Shown: one piece after another, positions 18,352 through 27,685 of the stretch
Layout: every line of letters begins with the position of its first letter
Position numbering within the stretch: position 1 is the first letter of the stretch
Origin: Flavihumibacter fluminis
Lineage (GTDB): Bacteria > Bacteroidota > Bacteroidia > Chitinophagales > Chitinophagaceae
DNA length: 64,000 nt
Assembly: GCF_021491375.1 (NCBI RefSeq)
Contig: NZ_JAKEVY010000002.1
Span: 310,001-374,000 of the forward strand
Direction: 5' to 3'
Notes under the pieces: generated by a model
Seen by the model: only the letters and a program-made list of their open reading frames with translations
Database searches by the model: none
What the model was told of the DNA's origin: nothing
Translations under genes and position numbers: made by a program

Positions 18352-19002
18352 TCAGTCCTTCCACAGAAAGGGAAAGAGGATAATGGCCAGGGCAACCACT
18401 AACAGATCAAGTCCCGCCAATAATAGTACAATCATGCCCAAACTATCCTGAATTACCTGGCTAAATGCGGTATTAGCCAGCTTCATCATCAATAAAATTT
18501 GAGGAATAATTAACGGAAATCCGAGGATGGCCATCAGGGCAGCATTCTGTTGTGCGCGGGCAGCGATCGCTGATAAAAAGGTAAAAACAAGACTGAGTCC
18601 CAATCCGCCAAAAACTGCCAAACCCATGAACCGGAGTCCATTTTGAACAGGGTTTCCTAATAGCAAACCAAAGAGGATCCAGGAAACCAGGCTGAGCAAA
18701 CCCATGAGTAAAACGTTGAACAGCAGTTTGGATAAAATAAAATCCCGGGGCCCGGCTATGCTGTAAAAATAGAGCAGCCGGCCGCGGCTTTCCTGCAGAA
18801 AACTCTTGGCTACTGCATTGACACACACAAATAACTGGATCATCCAGAAGAGACCATTCCAGACCTGGTCTTCAGGCTGCCCCATAGCCAGGTAGAGTAC
18901 AAAAATGGTGCTGGCCACGTATAACAGGATTCCGTAAAACGTGTATTGCTGGCGGAATTCCAGCAGTAAATCTTTTTTAAAAAGGGCAATGACCGATTTC
19001 AT
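18352..19002 (-). CDS. ccmB: Heme exporter subunit CcmB
   Basis: The 216-residue membrane protein has about six helices and the CcmB pattern at its N-terminus (KKDLLLEFRQQYTFYG, then a helix). It also has RLLYFYSIAGPRDFILSKLLFN in the first cytoplasmic loop. CcmB is the permease of the CcmAB ABC transporter required for cytochrome c maturation. It lies 3 bases downstream of tdk and 37 bases upstream of ccmC. Its ATPase partner CcmA is not adjacent, which is noteworthy. Confidence 0.85.
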   Translation of the reverse strand: MKSVIALFKKDLLLEFRQQYTFYGILLYVASTIFVLYLAMGQPEDQVWNGLFWMIQLFVCVNAVAKSFLQESRGRLLYFYSIAGPRDFILSKLLFNVLLMGLLSLVSWILFGLLLGNPVQNGLRFMGLAVFGGLGLSLVFTFLSAIAARAQQNAALMAILGFPLIIPQILLMMKLANTAFSQVIQDSLGMIVLLLAGLDLLVVALAIILFPFLWKD

Positions 19003-19005
19003 GTA

Positions 19006-19575
19006 TCAGTTTTTTTCGTCATAACAGGTTCTGCAACGGGGCTCATAAGATTCCTTTTCTCCCAGCAAAACCTGGCCACCCTGGGCGATCTTTCTGTAAC
19101 TGAAAGAGGCAATATTTCCACATTTTACGCAAATGGCATGCAACTTGGTGATATAATCTGCCTTGGCCAGCAGAAAGGGCATCTGCCCAAATGGTTTTCC
19201 AAGGTAGTCCATATCAAGTCCGGCTATGATGACCCGAATACCCTGCCTGGCCAGTTGGTCGCAGACATCGGGCAATTGGTCGTCAAAGAACTGGGCTTCG
19301 TCAATACCTACCACGTCCACATTGGAGGCCATCAATAAAATGGTTTGGGAATTGTCGATTGGTGTGGAAGTGATAGCGTTTTCATCGTGGGAAACGATTT
19401 GTTGTTCATCATAACGAACGTCGATGGCCGGTTTGAAAATCTCGACTTTCAGATTGGCAATCCGGGCACGTTTCAGGCGTCTGATCAGTTCTTCGGTTTT
19501 GCCTGAAAACATTGAACCACAGATGACTTCAATCCATCCACGGCGGCCGCCATTAAGTGTAGGTTCTATAAACAC
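19006..19575 (-). CDS. tdk: Thymidine kinase
   Basis: Thymidine kinase phosphorylates thymidine in the salvage pathway. The 189-residue protein has Walker [11 protein letters not shown] at about residues 21-30, Walker B GIDEAQFF and the lasso/zinc domain with CVKCG and CRTCY cysteine pairs. The length is typical of type II TK. It heads the tdk-ccmB-ccmC-ccmD run and is divergent from the gene at 19671, with a 12-bp inverted repeat in between. Confidence 0.95.
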   Translation of the reverse strand: MFIEPTLNGGRRGWIEVICGSMFSGKTEELIRRLKRARIANLKVEIFKPAIDVRYDEQQIVSHDENAITSTPIDNSQTILLMASNVDVVGIDEAQFFDDQLPDVCDQLARQGIRVIIAGLDMDYLGKPFGQMPFLLAKADYITKLHAICVKCGNIASFSYRKIAQGGQVLLGEKESYEPRCRTCYDEKN

Positions 19576-19603
19576 GCTCTATACAATTGATGCGGAACAG
19601 GCA

Positions 19604-19636
19604 ACTCATCAAAGGTTAACAGATCCTTTGATGAGT
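19604..19636. repeat. 12-bp inverted repeat in the tdk divergent promoter region
   Basis: ACTCATCAAAGG (19604-19615) and CCTTTGATGAGT (19625-19636) are perfect inverted copies with a 9-base spacer. Each arm, read outwards, contains a CCTTTG core like the end of a -7 element (AACCTTTG towards tdk, ATCCTTTG towards the other gene). It has no T-run, so it is not a simple terminator. It could be an operator or a transcript hairpin. Confidence 0.65.
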
Positions 19637-19670
19637 ATTGATTCAGTTCCAACTTTATTTTAATAACTTT

Positions 19671-20390
19671 ATGAAATCCAATACTAACCCAAAAGTACCA
19701 TATCAAATGGAAAGAGTTAGAGCACTGATTAATAAGCTTCAGGAACAGGCGGACCAGGGAGCGGAGGTTTCCGTTTTACTGATGACTGCGCAACTGTTAC
19801 AAGCGGCTCTTCAGGAACAGGCTTCGGCTGCTTCTGTACACCGAAATGGAAACTCAAAAGTAGCTGTTGTATTACCTTCTCTTAATAATCCCATTCAGAA
19901 AATCGTTGCGGAACCAGCTCCGGTTGTTTCGGAAACCGTGGTGGAGGTGACTCCAAAAGTGCCGGAGCCGGAAACAGCCCTGCCTTCCGATTGGCTGCAT
20001 TCCCTGATGCAGGAGATTCCAACCCTGGCTCATCAGAAGGAAATAAGAGAACTGAATGATGTAATGAGTCAGCAATTGACCGGTGCTTCTCTTAATGATA
20101 AATTGAAGCAGGGTGCCATTGAAGTGGCGGATGTGCTTACCCGGGAGCCTGTGCGGGATCTCAAAAAAGCCATCGGTATTAATGATCGTTTTGTGTTTGT
20201 ACAGGAATTATTCCGCGGTGATGAAGTGATGTATGAGCGCAGCATTAAAACCATCAATTCCTTTAATATTCTGCAGGAAGCTGAATACTGGATTGAGCGG
20301 GAACTCAAGCTGAAGCTTGCCTGGGATGATTCCAAAGAAACCGTGCGACATTTTTGTCAACTCGTAAGAAGGCGCTTTTCCTCCAAATAA
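19671..20390 (+). CDS. Conserved-looking protein of unknown function
   Basis: The 239-residue protein has no signal peptide or membrane helix. Residues 1-60 are helical and probably coiled. A Pro/Val/Glu-rich linker lies at about residues 75-105. A C-terminal helical region contains REPVRDLKKAIGINDRF, VQELFRGD and YERSIKTINSF. This last block recalls a domain seen repeatedly in Bacteroidota proteins named only hypothetical. The start at the ATG 19671 (MKSNTNPKVPYQMERV) is preferred to an upstream TTG/ATG frame start at 19638. Its last 34 bases overlap the 3' end of convergent waaA. Confidence 0.75.
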   Translation: MKSNTNPKVPYQMERVRALINKLQEQADQGAEVSVLLMTAQLLQAALQEQASAASVHRNGNSKVAVVLPSLNNPIQKIVAEPAPVVSETVVEVTPKVPEPETALPSDWLHSLMQEIPTLAHQKEIRELNDVMSQQLTGASLNDKLKQGAIEVADVLTREPVRDLKKAIGINDRFVFVQELFRGDEVMYERSIKTINSFNILQEAEYWIERELKLKLAWDDSKETVRHFCQLVRRRFSSK

Positions 20391-21613
20391 GTCTGAATGT
20401 ATGCACTTGCTCCACGGCGACTCGCAACAAATGTTGCAGCCGCACGGGAGGCGGTTGCTAAAGCATTTTCCTCCGTCAGCAGCTGATTGAAGCGATTTTC
20501 CAGTTCCAATGCTGTTGAAACAGCGAAGCCCCCACCTTCCTCAATGAGTTCAGTAGCCTCTGGAAACCGATCATATACAGGGCCGTGAATGACGGGCACG
20601 CCATATACCGCCGCTTCCAGAATATTGTGCAAACCATCGTCTCCGAATCCACCCCCTACATAAGCCAGCTTTGCGTATTTATACAGGCGCGATAACATTC
20701 CGATATTATCGATGATCAGCACATTTGCAGTGGTTCCGGCATCCGGTGACTGCTTCCATACAGAGAATCGGACAGTGTGTTGGAACAATTTCTCCATGTC
20801 TCGCAGGTGCTCCTCATAAATCTCATGCGGAGCGATTATGAACCGGATATCAGGGCGGGTATTAGCAAAATGGTCCAGTTCCTCCTCATCTTCCGGCCAG
20901 GTGCTGCCACAGACAATGACAGGGTTGTTCCCTACAAAATCTTCTATTTCCGGAATAGGTTCAAATTTTTCCGCAATAGCTGAAACCCGGTCGTACCGTG
21001 TGTCTCCAGCTACTGTGGTTTTGTGAATACCAACCTTACTTAGCAGCTCAGCGGAAGCCCCATCCTGCAGGAAAAGATGCTGAAAACAGGTAAGCATATG
21101 TCGGTGCAACCGGCCATAGCTCCTGAAAAAAGGTTGGGATTTGCGAAATCGGCCGGCGATCAGGATAACCGGGATATTTTTACCAGAGAGAATATTGAGA
21201 AAATGATACCAGAATTCATAGCGCACCCAGATAACCAGTGACGGGCTAGCTGTTTCAATGAATTGGCGTGCATTCCGGGCGCTGTCCATTGGCAGGTAGC
21301 AAACATAATCAGCTCCAGCATAGTTTTTCCGGATTTCATACCCGGAGGGAGAGAAAAAACTAAGCAGAATACTATGATTCGGGTAATTGGCGCGTATCCA
21401 TTCCAGGATAGGCCGCCCCTGCTCGAACTCTCCAAGGGAAGCGCAATGCATCCAAACCAGCGGCCGCTGATCCTGCTGTCGAAACCGGATCAGTGCCTGT
21501 TCCCATTCTTTCCGGCCTTCCACCCATTTTTGGGCTTTGGGATTCCAGCGGGCTGCCAGTTGCAATGCCCACCGGTAGAAAACAATAAACAGATTGTATA
21601 GTAAAAGACTCAC
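20357..21613 (-). CDS. waaA: 3-deoxy-D-manno-octulosonic acid (Kdo) transferase
   Basis: WaaA adds Kdo to lipid A precursor at the inner membrane. The 418-residue GT-B protein has an N-terminal membrane anchor (LLYNLFIVFYRWALQLAA) and the motif CASLGEFEQGRPI with the proposed catalytic Glu. It also has VWVRYEFWYHFL, then the C-terminal domain with YVGGGFGDDGLHNILEA and VIHGPVYDRFPEA. All match the family, and the length is normal. The gene is alone on its strand and overlaps the convergent gene by 34 bases. Confidence 0.92.
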   Translation of the reverse strand: MSLLLYNLFIVFYRWALQLAARWNPKAQKWVEGRKEWEQALIRFRQQDQRPLVWMHCASLGEFEQGRPILEWIRANYPNHSILLSFFSPSGYEIRKNYAGADYVCYLPMDSARNARQFIETASPSLVIWVRYEFWYHFLNILSGKNIPVILIAGRFRKSQPFFRSYGRLHRHMLTCFQHLFLQDGASAELLSKVGIHKTTVAGDTRYDRVSAIAEKFEPIPEIEDFVGNNPVIVCGSTWPEDEEELDHFANTRPDIRFIIAPHEIYEEHLRDMEKLFQHTVRFSVWKQSPDAGTTANVLIIDNIGMLSRLYKYAKLAYVGGGFGDDGLHNILEAAVYGVPVIHGPVYDRFPEATELIEEGGGFAVSTALELENRFNQLLTEENALATASRAAATFVASRRGASAYIQTYLEEKRLLTS

Positions 21614-21675
21614 TGAATCAATTGGTTAATATCAGGCAAAGCTAAATTCAAAGTTCCACCCAACCTATATTTTGC

Positions 21676-21704
21676 TATTTTTGTGCCCATTTTAAAAGAG
21701 GAGG
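21676..21704 (+). promoter_or_regulatory. -7 element and Shine-Dalgarno of the sugar-nucleotide operon
   Basis: TATTTTTG (21676-21683) fits TAnnTTTG. A purine-rich GGAGG (21700-21704) stands seven bases before the ATG at 21712. A real Shine-Dalgarno is unusual in this window. Confidence 0.55.
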
Positions 21705-21711
21705 GAGACTT

Positions 21712-22845
21712 ATGCGACCTATACAAATGGTGGATTTAAAAAAGCAATACCAGGAAATTAAAGCCGATGTGGATGCGGCAATCCATGAGGTGCTGGATTC
21801 AGCTGCCTTCATAAATGGGAAGGCTGTGCAGGACTTCAGTAAGTCGCTGGCCAATTACCTGGATGTAAAGCATGTAATCCCCTGTGCAAATGGAACCGAT
21901 GCCCTTCAAATTGCTATGATGGCGCTGGATCTTCAGCCGGGTGATGAAGTGATTACACCTTCTTTCACCTATATCGCAACAACCGAAGTGGTGGCATTAC
22001 TGCGACTGCAGCCGGTATTTGTGGAAGTGGATCCCAAAACCTTTTGTATTGATCCGGCAGCCATTGAAAAAGCTATCACTCCCCGTACAAAAGCAATTGT
22101 ACCGGTTCATTTATACGGACAGGCAGCCAATATGGAAGCTATCATGGAAATTGCGAACAGGCATGGATTGGCTGTGATTGAAGACAATGCTCAGGCAATC
22201 GGAAGTGATTATTATTATAAAGATGGTAGCTCGCGCAAAACTGGAACGATAGGAACTATAGGTTGTACTTCTTTTTTTCCGTCCAAAAACCTGGGCTGTT
22301 ATGGGGATGGTGGCGCGATCTGTACCAATAATGATGAACTGGCAGACAAAATGCGCATGATCGCCAATCATGGTCAGAAGGTTCGGTATTATCATGAGAT
22401 GGTGGGTTGCAATAGCCGGCTCGACAGTATTCAGGCTGCAGTGCTGAATATTAAACTGCCCAAGCTTGACCAGTACATCGAAGCCAGGAGAAAAGCGGCC
22501 GATTATTATGATCAGGCATTTGCTGGGCATAAAAAAATTACTACTCCATACCGCGCTTCCAATAATAAACATGTCTTTCACCAGTATACGCTTATTTTGG
22601 AAGGAATAAACAGGGATGGCTTACACCAATACCTGGCTGAGAGAGAGATTCCATCCATGATTTATTATCCAGTACCGGCGCACAGACAGAATATGTTTGC
22701 AGCCCTGGGAGGAAATAAATTTGAACTGGAGGTTACCGACTGGTTGACCGAGCGAGTGATATCCTTGCCGATGCATACAGAGCTGGATCAGGAACAATTG
22801 GCCTATATAACGACGGAAGTTTTAGCTTTCGCAGATAAAAATTAA
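21712..22845 (+). CDS. DegT/DnrJ/EryC1 sugar aminotransferase
   Basis: The 377-residue PLP enzyme converts a keto-sugar nucleotide to an amino-sugar. It shows ANGTDALQIAMMAL, PSFTYIATTEV and EDNAQAIGS. The PLP lysine is in FFPSKNLGCYGDGGA (Lys192). The sequence is closest in feel to WbpE/WlbC-type aminotransferases that act on UDP-3-keto sugars, but the neighbours also supply dTDP-4-keto-6-deoxyglucose, so the substrate is open. It opens the six-gene operon, and ugd starts 13 bases after its stop. Confidence 0.88.
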   Translation: MRPIQMVDLKKQYQEIKADVDAAIHEVLDSAAFINGKAVQDFSKSLANYLDVKHVIPCANGTDALQIAMMALDLQPGDEVITPSFTYIATTEVVALLRLQPVFVEVDPKTFCIDPAAIEKAITPRTKAIVPVHLYGQAANMEAIMEIANRHGLAVIEDNAQAIGSDYYYKDGSSRKTGTIGTIGCTSFFPSKNLGCYGDGGAICTNNDELADKMRMIANHGQKVRYYHEMVGCNSRLDSIQAAVLNIKLPKLDQYIEARRKAADYYDQAFAGHKKITTPYRASNNKHVFHQYTLILEGINRDGLHQYLAEREIPSMIYYPVPAHRQNMFAALGGNKFELEVTDWLTERVISLPMHTELDQEQLAYITTEVLAFADKN

Positions 22846-22858
22846 ACTTGAAATCCGA

Positions 22859-24181
22859 ATGAAAATTGCAGTTGTAGGAACCGGTTATGTTGGTTTGGTT
22901 ACCGGAACTTGTTTTGCTGAAACAGGTAATGAAGTTATCTGTGTTGACATCGACCAGTCAAAAGTGGATCGTTTGTCCAATGGAGAGATTACTATCTATG
23001 AACCCGGACTTGAAAAATTATTTCTCCGTAACCTGAAAGAAGGTCGGCTGAGTTTTACTACCAGTCTGGCGGATGGAATCAAAGATGCGGTTATTATTTT
23101 TCTGGCCCTTCCAACACCTCCGGGTGCAGATGGTGCGGCAGATCTTCGGTATGTACTAGGTGTAGCTGAAGATATTGGTAAATTGCTGACTGATTACAAG
23201 GTACTGGTAGATAAGAGTACGGTTCCTGTAGGTACCGCGGATAAAGTGCGAGAGGCTGTAGCAAAAAATTACAACGGTGAGTTTGATGTGGTATCCAATC
23301 CTGAGTTTTTACGGGAGGGAGTAGCCGTTGATGATTTTATGAAACCCGATCGGGTGGTTATTGGAGTTAGTTCAGAACGAGCCCGCAAGCTGATGGGAGA
23401 TTTGTATGCCCCTTTTGTTCGTTCAGGTAACCCGGTAATCTATATGGATGAGCGTTCTGCTGAATTGACGAAATACGCAGCCAATTCCTTCCTGGCAACC
23501 AAGATTTCTTTCATGAATGAAATTGCCCAGCTTTGCGAGAGACTGGGTGCTGATGTGGATATGGTGAGATTAGGAATTGGAAGTGATGATCGTATCGGCA
23601 AACGTTTTTTGTTTCCCGGAATCGGATATGGCGGAAGTTGTTTCCCAAAAGATGTTCAGGCGCTAGTTCAATCAGCCTCACAAGTTGAATATGATTTTCG
23701 CATACTGAATGCAGTTATGGATGTAAATGAGAAACAAAAGACTCATTTATTACCCAAGATTCGCCGGTATTTTGGAAATGATTTAAAAGGTAAAAAGTTT
23801 GCACTTTGGGGCTTGGCATTCAAGCCGAACACCGATGATATCCGGGAAGCACCGGCTCTTTATATGATTGATGAATTGATTAAGGAAGGGGCATCGGTAA
23901 CTGCTTTTGACCCGGAAGCAATCCGGAACGTTAAGCAGGTACTGGGAGATAAAATCAGTTATGCAGAAAATCAGTATGATGCTTTGCAGGATGCAGATGC
24001 TCTGGTAATCGCAACGGAGTGGAATGAGTTCAGAACACCTGATTTTTTGAAAATGGTGGTCAGAATGAGAAACAAAGTGATTTTTGATGGCCGTAACCTG
24101 TTCGATACAAAAGCCATTGCCGAACTTGGATTTCATTATGAAAGTGTTGGCAGAAATACAGTAACCGGTTCTTCAAAATAA
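22859..24181 (+). CDS. ugd: UDP-glucose 6-dehydrogenase
   Basis: The enzyme oxidises UDP-glucose to UDP-glucuronate in two NAD-dependent steps. The 440-residue protein has the N-terminal Rossmann motif [15 protein letters not shown], the nucleotide-binding [11 protein letters not shown] segment and the catalytic cysteine in [12 protein letters not shown] (Cys261). The C-terminal UDP-binding domain has [18 protein letters not shown]. Its product is the substrate of the next gene's product (UDP-glucuronate decarboxylase), four bases downstream. Confidence 0.95.
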   Translation: MKIAVVGTGYVGLVTGTCFAETGNEVICVDIDQSKVDRLSNGEITIYEPGLEKLFLRNLKEGRLSFTTSLADGIKDAVIIFLALPTPPGADGAADLRYVLGVAEDIGKLLTDYKVLVDKSTVPVGTADKVREAVAKNYNGEFDVVSNPEFLREGVAVDDFMKPDRVVIGVSSERARKLMGDLYAPFVRSGNPVIYMDERSAELTKYAANSFLATKISFMNEIAQLCERLGADVDMVRLGIGSDDRIGKRFLFPGIGYGGSCFPKDVQALVQSASQVEYDFRILNAVMDVNEKQKTHLLPKIRRYFGNDLKGKKFALWGLAFKPNTDDIREAPALYMIDELIKEGASVTAFDPEAIRNVKQVLGDKISYAENQYDALQDADALVIATEWNEFRTPDFLKMVVRMRNKVIFDGRNLFDTKAIAELGFHYESVGRNTVTGSSK

Positions 24182-24185
24182 TGCT

Positions 24186-25175
24186 ATGAAAAAACGAGTA
24201 TTAATTACCGGTGCAGCCGGATTCCTTGGTTCTCATCTTTGCGACCGCTTTATAAAAGAAGGTTTCAGTGTAGTAGGGATGGACAACCTGATTACCGGCG
24301 ACCTTAAGAATATTGAACATCTGTTCAAACTGGAACAATTTGAATTTTACCATCACGATGTAAGTAAATTCATTCATGTTCCGGGGAATTTGGATTATAT
24401 CCTGCATTTCGCTTCACCGGCCAGTCCGATTGATTACCTTAAAATTCCCATTCAGACGCTAAAAGTTGGCGCACTTGGAACACATAACTGCCTGGGACTG
24501 GCAAAAGCCAAAGGGGCTCGTATCCTGGTGGCTTCCACTTCAGAAGTTTATGGTGATCCTCTGGTTCATCCGCAAACGGAAGAGTATTGGGGTAATGTTA
24601 ATCCTGTTGGGCCTAGAGGGGTTTATGATGAGGCCAAGCGTTTCATGGAATCCATCACTATGGCGTATCATACCTATCATCAGGTTGAGACACGTATCGT
24701 ACGCATCTTCAATACGTATGGTCCCAGAATGCGACTCAATGATGGAAGGGCATTGCCTGCATTCATCGGACAAGCATTACGCGGAGAAGATCTGACTGTT
24801 TTTGGTGATGGATCACAGACTCGTTCCTTCTGTTATGTAGACGATTTGATTGAAGGTATATACCGGCTGCTGATGAGTGATTATGTAAACCCGGTTAATA
24901 TTGGTAATCCGGATGAGATCACATTGAAGGAATTTGCCGAGGAAATCATCCGTCTTACCGGAACAGAGCAGAAGATTGTATACCGGCCATTACCTAAAGA
25001 TGATCCGAAACAACGGAAGCCGGATATAACCAAAGCCAAAGAAATTTTGGGATGGGCACCTACTATAAGCAGATCGGAGGGCGTAAAGATTACTTATGAG
25101 TATTTTAAATCGCTTCCGTATGAAGAGCTCTTCAAGCAACCCAAAGAGTTTACATCACCCAACCAAAAACATTAA
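24186..25175 (+). CDS. uxs: UDP-glucuronate decarboxylase (UDP-xylose synthase)
   Basis: This 329-residue extended short-chain dehydrogenase has [12 protein letters not shown] at residues 8-19, [19 protein letters not shown], the YDEAKR catalytic Tyr-Lys pair, and [13 protein letters not shown]. These are hallmarks of UXS, which makes UDP-xylose from UDP-glucuronate. It sits directly behind ugd, which supports the assignment. rfbB begins five bases after the stop. Confidence 0.92.
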   Translation: MKKRVLITGAAGFLGSHLCDRFIKEGFSVVGMDNLITGDLKNIEHLFKLEQFEFYHHDVSKFIHVPGNLDYILHFASPASPIDYLKIPIQTLKVGALGTHNCLGLAKAKGARILVASTSEVYGDPLVHPQTEEYWGNVNPVGPRGVYDEAKRFMESITMAYHTYHQVETRIVRIFNTYGPRMRLNDGRALPAFIGQALRGEDLTVFGDGSQTRSFCYVDDLIEGIYRLLMSDYVNPVNIGNPDEITLKEFAEEIIRLTGTEQKIVYRPLPKDDPKQRKPDITKAKEILGWAPTISRSEGVKITYEYFKSLPYEELFKQPKEFTSPNQKH

Positions 25176-25179
25176 CGGA

Positions 25180-26235
25180 ATGTCTACTTTACTGATTACC
25201 GGAGGTGCTGGTTTTATTGGGTCGCATGTAGTACGACTGTTTGTTACAAAATATCCGGCATATAAAATTGTCAATCTCGATGCGCTTACCTATGCAGGTA
25301 ACCTGGAGAATCTTAAAGACATAGAACAGGCTCCCAATTATTTTTTTGAAAAGGGAGATATTACCGATGAAGGCGGGATGCAGCAATTATTTGACCGATA
25401 TGATTTTGACGGAGTAATCCACCTGGCAGCTGAAAGCCATGTAGACCGTAGTATTGCTGATCCTTTACAGTTTGTAAAAACCAATGTCCTGGGTACTGCA
25501 AATTTGCTGAATGTGGCCAGGAAGAGTTGGGCAGGTCGTTTTGAAGGAAAACGGTTTTATCATGTTTCCACAGATGAAGTGTATGGATCCTTAGGGGAAC
25601 AAGGAATGTTTACAGAAACAACTCCCTACGATCCGCGTTCTCCTTATTCCGCATCCAAAGCTGCCTCAGATCATTTTGTGATGGCATATTATCATACCTA
25701 CCATTTGCCGGTGGTTATGAGCAATTGCTCCAATAATTATGGCTCCCATCATTTTCCGGAGAAACTGATTCCGCTAATGATCAATAATATCCTGAACAAA
25801 AAACCATTACCGGTTTATGGAAAGGGTGAAAATGTGCGCGACTGGCTGTGGGTGGAAGATCATGCAAGGGCAATTGATCTGATTTATCACGAAGGTGCAA
25901 CTGGAGACAAATACAATGTGGGTGGATTTAATGAATGGAAGAATATTGACCTTGTGCATCTCCTTTGCACTATCATGGATCGTAAATTGGGACGTGCTGC
26001 CGGAGAATCCGCTCAGCTAATAACCTATGTTACTGATCGCCCTGGACATGATTTAAGGTATGCCATCGATGCCACCAAACTGAATCGCGAATTAGGATGG
26101 AAACCTTCACTTCAGTTTGAAGAGGGTTTGGAGAAAACTGTGGACTGGTACCTGAATAACACGGATTGGGTGGAGCATGTTACAAGTGGAGATTATCAGC
26201 ATTATTACAAAGAACAATACGAACACCGTTCCTGA
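25180..26235 (+). CDS. rfbB: dTDP-glucose 4,6-dehydratase
   Basis: RfbB makes dTDP-4-keto-6-deoxyglucose. The 351-residue protein has GGAGFIGSHVVR at the N-terminus, HLAAESHVDRSI, the catalytic STDEVYGSLG and YSASKAASDH motifs, and NCSNNYGSHHFPEKLIP. The start taken is the ATG at 25180 (MSTLLITGG). The frame is open further upstream, but that part overlaps uxs and is not homologous. Its stop overlaps the rfbC start (TGATG). Confidence 0.95.
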   Translation: MSTLLITGGAGFIGSHVVRLFVTKYPAYKIVNLDALTYAGNLENLKDIEQAPNYFFEKGDITDEGGMQQLFDRYDFDGVIHLAAESHVDRSIADPLQFVKTNVLGTANLLNVARKSWAGRFEGKRFYHVSTDEVYGSLGEQGMFTETTPYDPRSPYSASKAASDHFVMAYYHTYHLPVVMSNCSNNYGSHHFPEKLIPLMINNILNKKPLPVYGKGENVRDWLWVEDHARAIDLIYHEGATGDKYNVGGFNEWKNIDLVHLLCTIMDRKLGRAAGESAQLITYVTDRPGHDLRYAIDATKLNRELGWKPSLQFEEGLEKTVDWYLNNTDWVEHVTSGDYQHYYKEQYEHRS

Positions 26236-26795
26236 TGGCATTTACAGAAACCGGATTTCCCGGACTCCTGATTTTTGAACCAACTATTCATGGTGATCAC
26301 CGGGGTTATTTTTTTGAATCCTATAATGCAGCAATATTTGAGGCTGCAGGGATTTACTACCAGTTTGTACAGGATAATCAGGCAAGGTCAGGTTATGGGG
26401 TGATTCGTGGGTTACATTACCAGGTTCCACCTTTTGCACAAACCAAACTGATTCGAGTACTGGAAGGTCGCATCCTGGATGTGGTAGTTGATTGCAGAAA
26501 GAACTCTCCCAGTTTCGGAAAAGTGTTCAGCATTGAATTAAGTGCAGCAAACAAAAAACAATTATTGGTTCCAAAAGGCTTCGCACATGGTTATTCGGTG
26601 TTAAGTGAAACTGCTGAAGTGCTTTATAAATGCGATGCTTTTTACAATAAAGCTGCAGAAGGGGGAGTGCTGTTTGATGATCCTGCTTTGGAGATCGACT
26701 GGAAAATTCCCGTGGAAGCCAGAAAAATTTCTGACAAAGACCGGATACTGCCCTGCTTTGCAGATATTGAACATGTCTTTCAATTTGAACCATGA
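26235..26795 (+). CDS. rfbC: dTDP-4-dehydrorhamnose 3,5-epimerase
   Basis: RfbC epimerises dTDP-4-keto-6-deoxyglucose at C3 and C5. The 186-residue cupin has FEPTIHGDHRGYFFES, QDNQARSGYGVIRGLHYQ with the catalytic His, VVDCRKNSPSFGKV and PKGFAHGYSVLSE. The start at 26235 gives MAFTETGFPGL, and the 1-base overlap with rfbB suggests coupled translation. A longer frame from 26166 was rejected because it lies inside rfbB. Confidence 0.95.
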   Translation: MAFTETGFPGLLIFEPTIHGDHRGYFFESYNAAIFEAAGIYYQFVQDNQARSGYGVIRGLHYQVPPFAQTKLIRVLEGRILDVVVDCRKNSPSFGKVFSIELSAANKKQLLVPKGFAHGYSVLSETAEVLYKCDAFYNKAAEGGVLFDDPALEIDWKIPVEARKISDKDRILPCFADIEHVFQFEP

Positions 26796-27679
26796 AAAAA
26801 ATACTGGTAACAGGAGCAAATGGTCAGTTGGGTTCAGAATTACAGGAGCTATCGGTCTTGTTCCAGCATCAATATCAATTTCTGTTTACTGATCGTGCCG
26901 ATTTTCCTTTGGAACAGGAAAAACAAATGGCCGATTTTTTTGCCATCCATCAACCTGATTTTTGTATTAATTGTGCTGCCTATACTGCTGTTGATAGGGC
27001 AGAAACAGAGCGTGAACAGGCAATGCTGATTAATGGTTGGGCTGTTGGAAAAATTGCCCGGTTATGTGATGAGTACAGTTGCCGGCTGATTCACATTTCA
27101 ACAGATTATGTATTCGATGGAAATAGTTCAGTTCCATTGGCTGAAGCTGCTCCGGTAAATCCTGTCAATTATTATGGGCTTTCCAAGTTGAAAGGAGAGG
27201 AGCAGGCGCTGGCCTTCTCACCTTCCTCCATCATCATCCGAACTTCCTGGGTATACTCTTCCTATGGAAATAATTTTGTGAAAACGATGATTCGGCTGAT
27301 GAGTGAGCGTCCGCAAATCAAAGTTGTAAATGATCAGATCGGAGCGCCAACCTATGCTGCAGACCTTGCAAAAGCAATTCTGCAAATCATTGAGTTTCTT
27401 GATACACCAGGAGGGGCATCCCGGCCGGGTGGAATATATCATTACTGCAATAGCGGAAAAATTAGCTGGTTTGATTTTGCACAGGCTATATGTCAGAAGA
27501 TTCATGCAACCTGTGAAGTCCTGCCCATTCCCTCATCAGACTATCCAACACCCGCAAAGCGGCCCGCTTTTAGCCTTATGGCAACGGAAAAAATCCAGCG
27601 TGATTTTGGGGTGCCTGTTTATCCCTGGGAAGATAGCCTGGATACCTGTTTACTTAAAATGCAACAATTCCTGGCCTGA
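26792..27679 (+). CDS. rfbD: dTDP-4-dehydrorhamnose reductase
   Basis: RfbD reduces the epimerised sugar to dTDP-L-rhamnose. The 295-residue protein shows VTGANGQLGSELQ at residues 6-18, NCAAYTAVDRAE, HISTDYVFDG, the YYGLSKLKGE catalytic pair and IRTSWVYSS. It overlaps rfbC by four bases (ATGA). The cluster has B, C and D but no rfbA (glucose-1-phosphate thymidylyltransferase), so that step must be encoded elsewhere. Confidence 0.95.
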   Translation: MKKILVTGANGQLGSELQELSVLFQHQYQFLFTDRADFPLEQEKQMADFFAIHQPDFCINCAAYTAVDRAETEREQAMLINGWAVGKIARLCDEYSCRLIHISTDYVFDGNSSVPLAEAAPVNPVNYYGLSKLKGEEQALAFSPSSIIIRTSWVYSSYGNNFVKTMIRLMSERPQIKVVNDQIGAPTYAADLAKAILQIIEFLDTPGGASRPGGIYHYCNSGKISWFDFAQAICQKIHATCEVLPIPSSDYPTPAKRPAFSLMATEKIQRDFGVPVYPWEDSLDTCLLKMQQFLA

Positions 27680-27685
27680 TCATCT

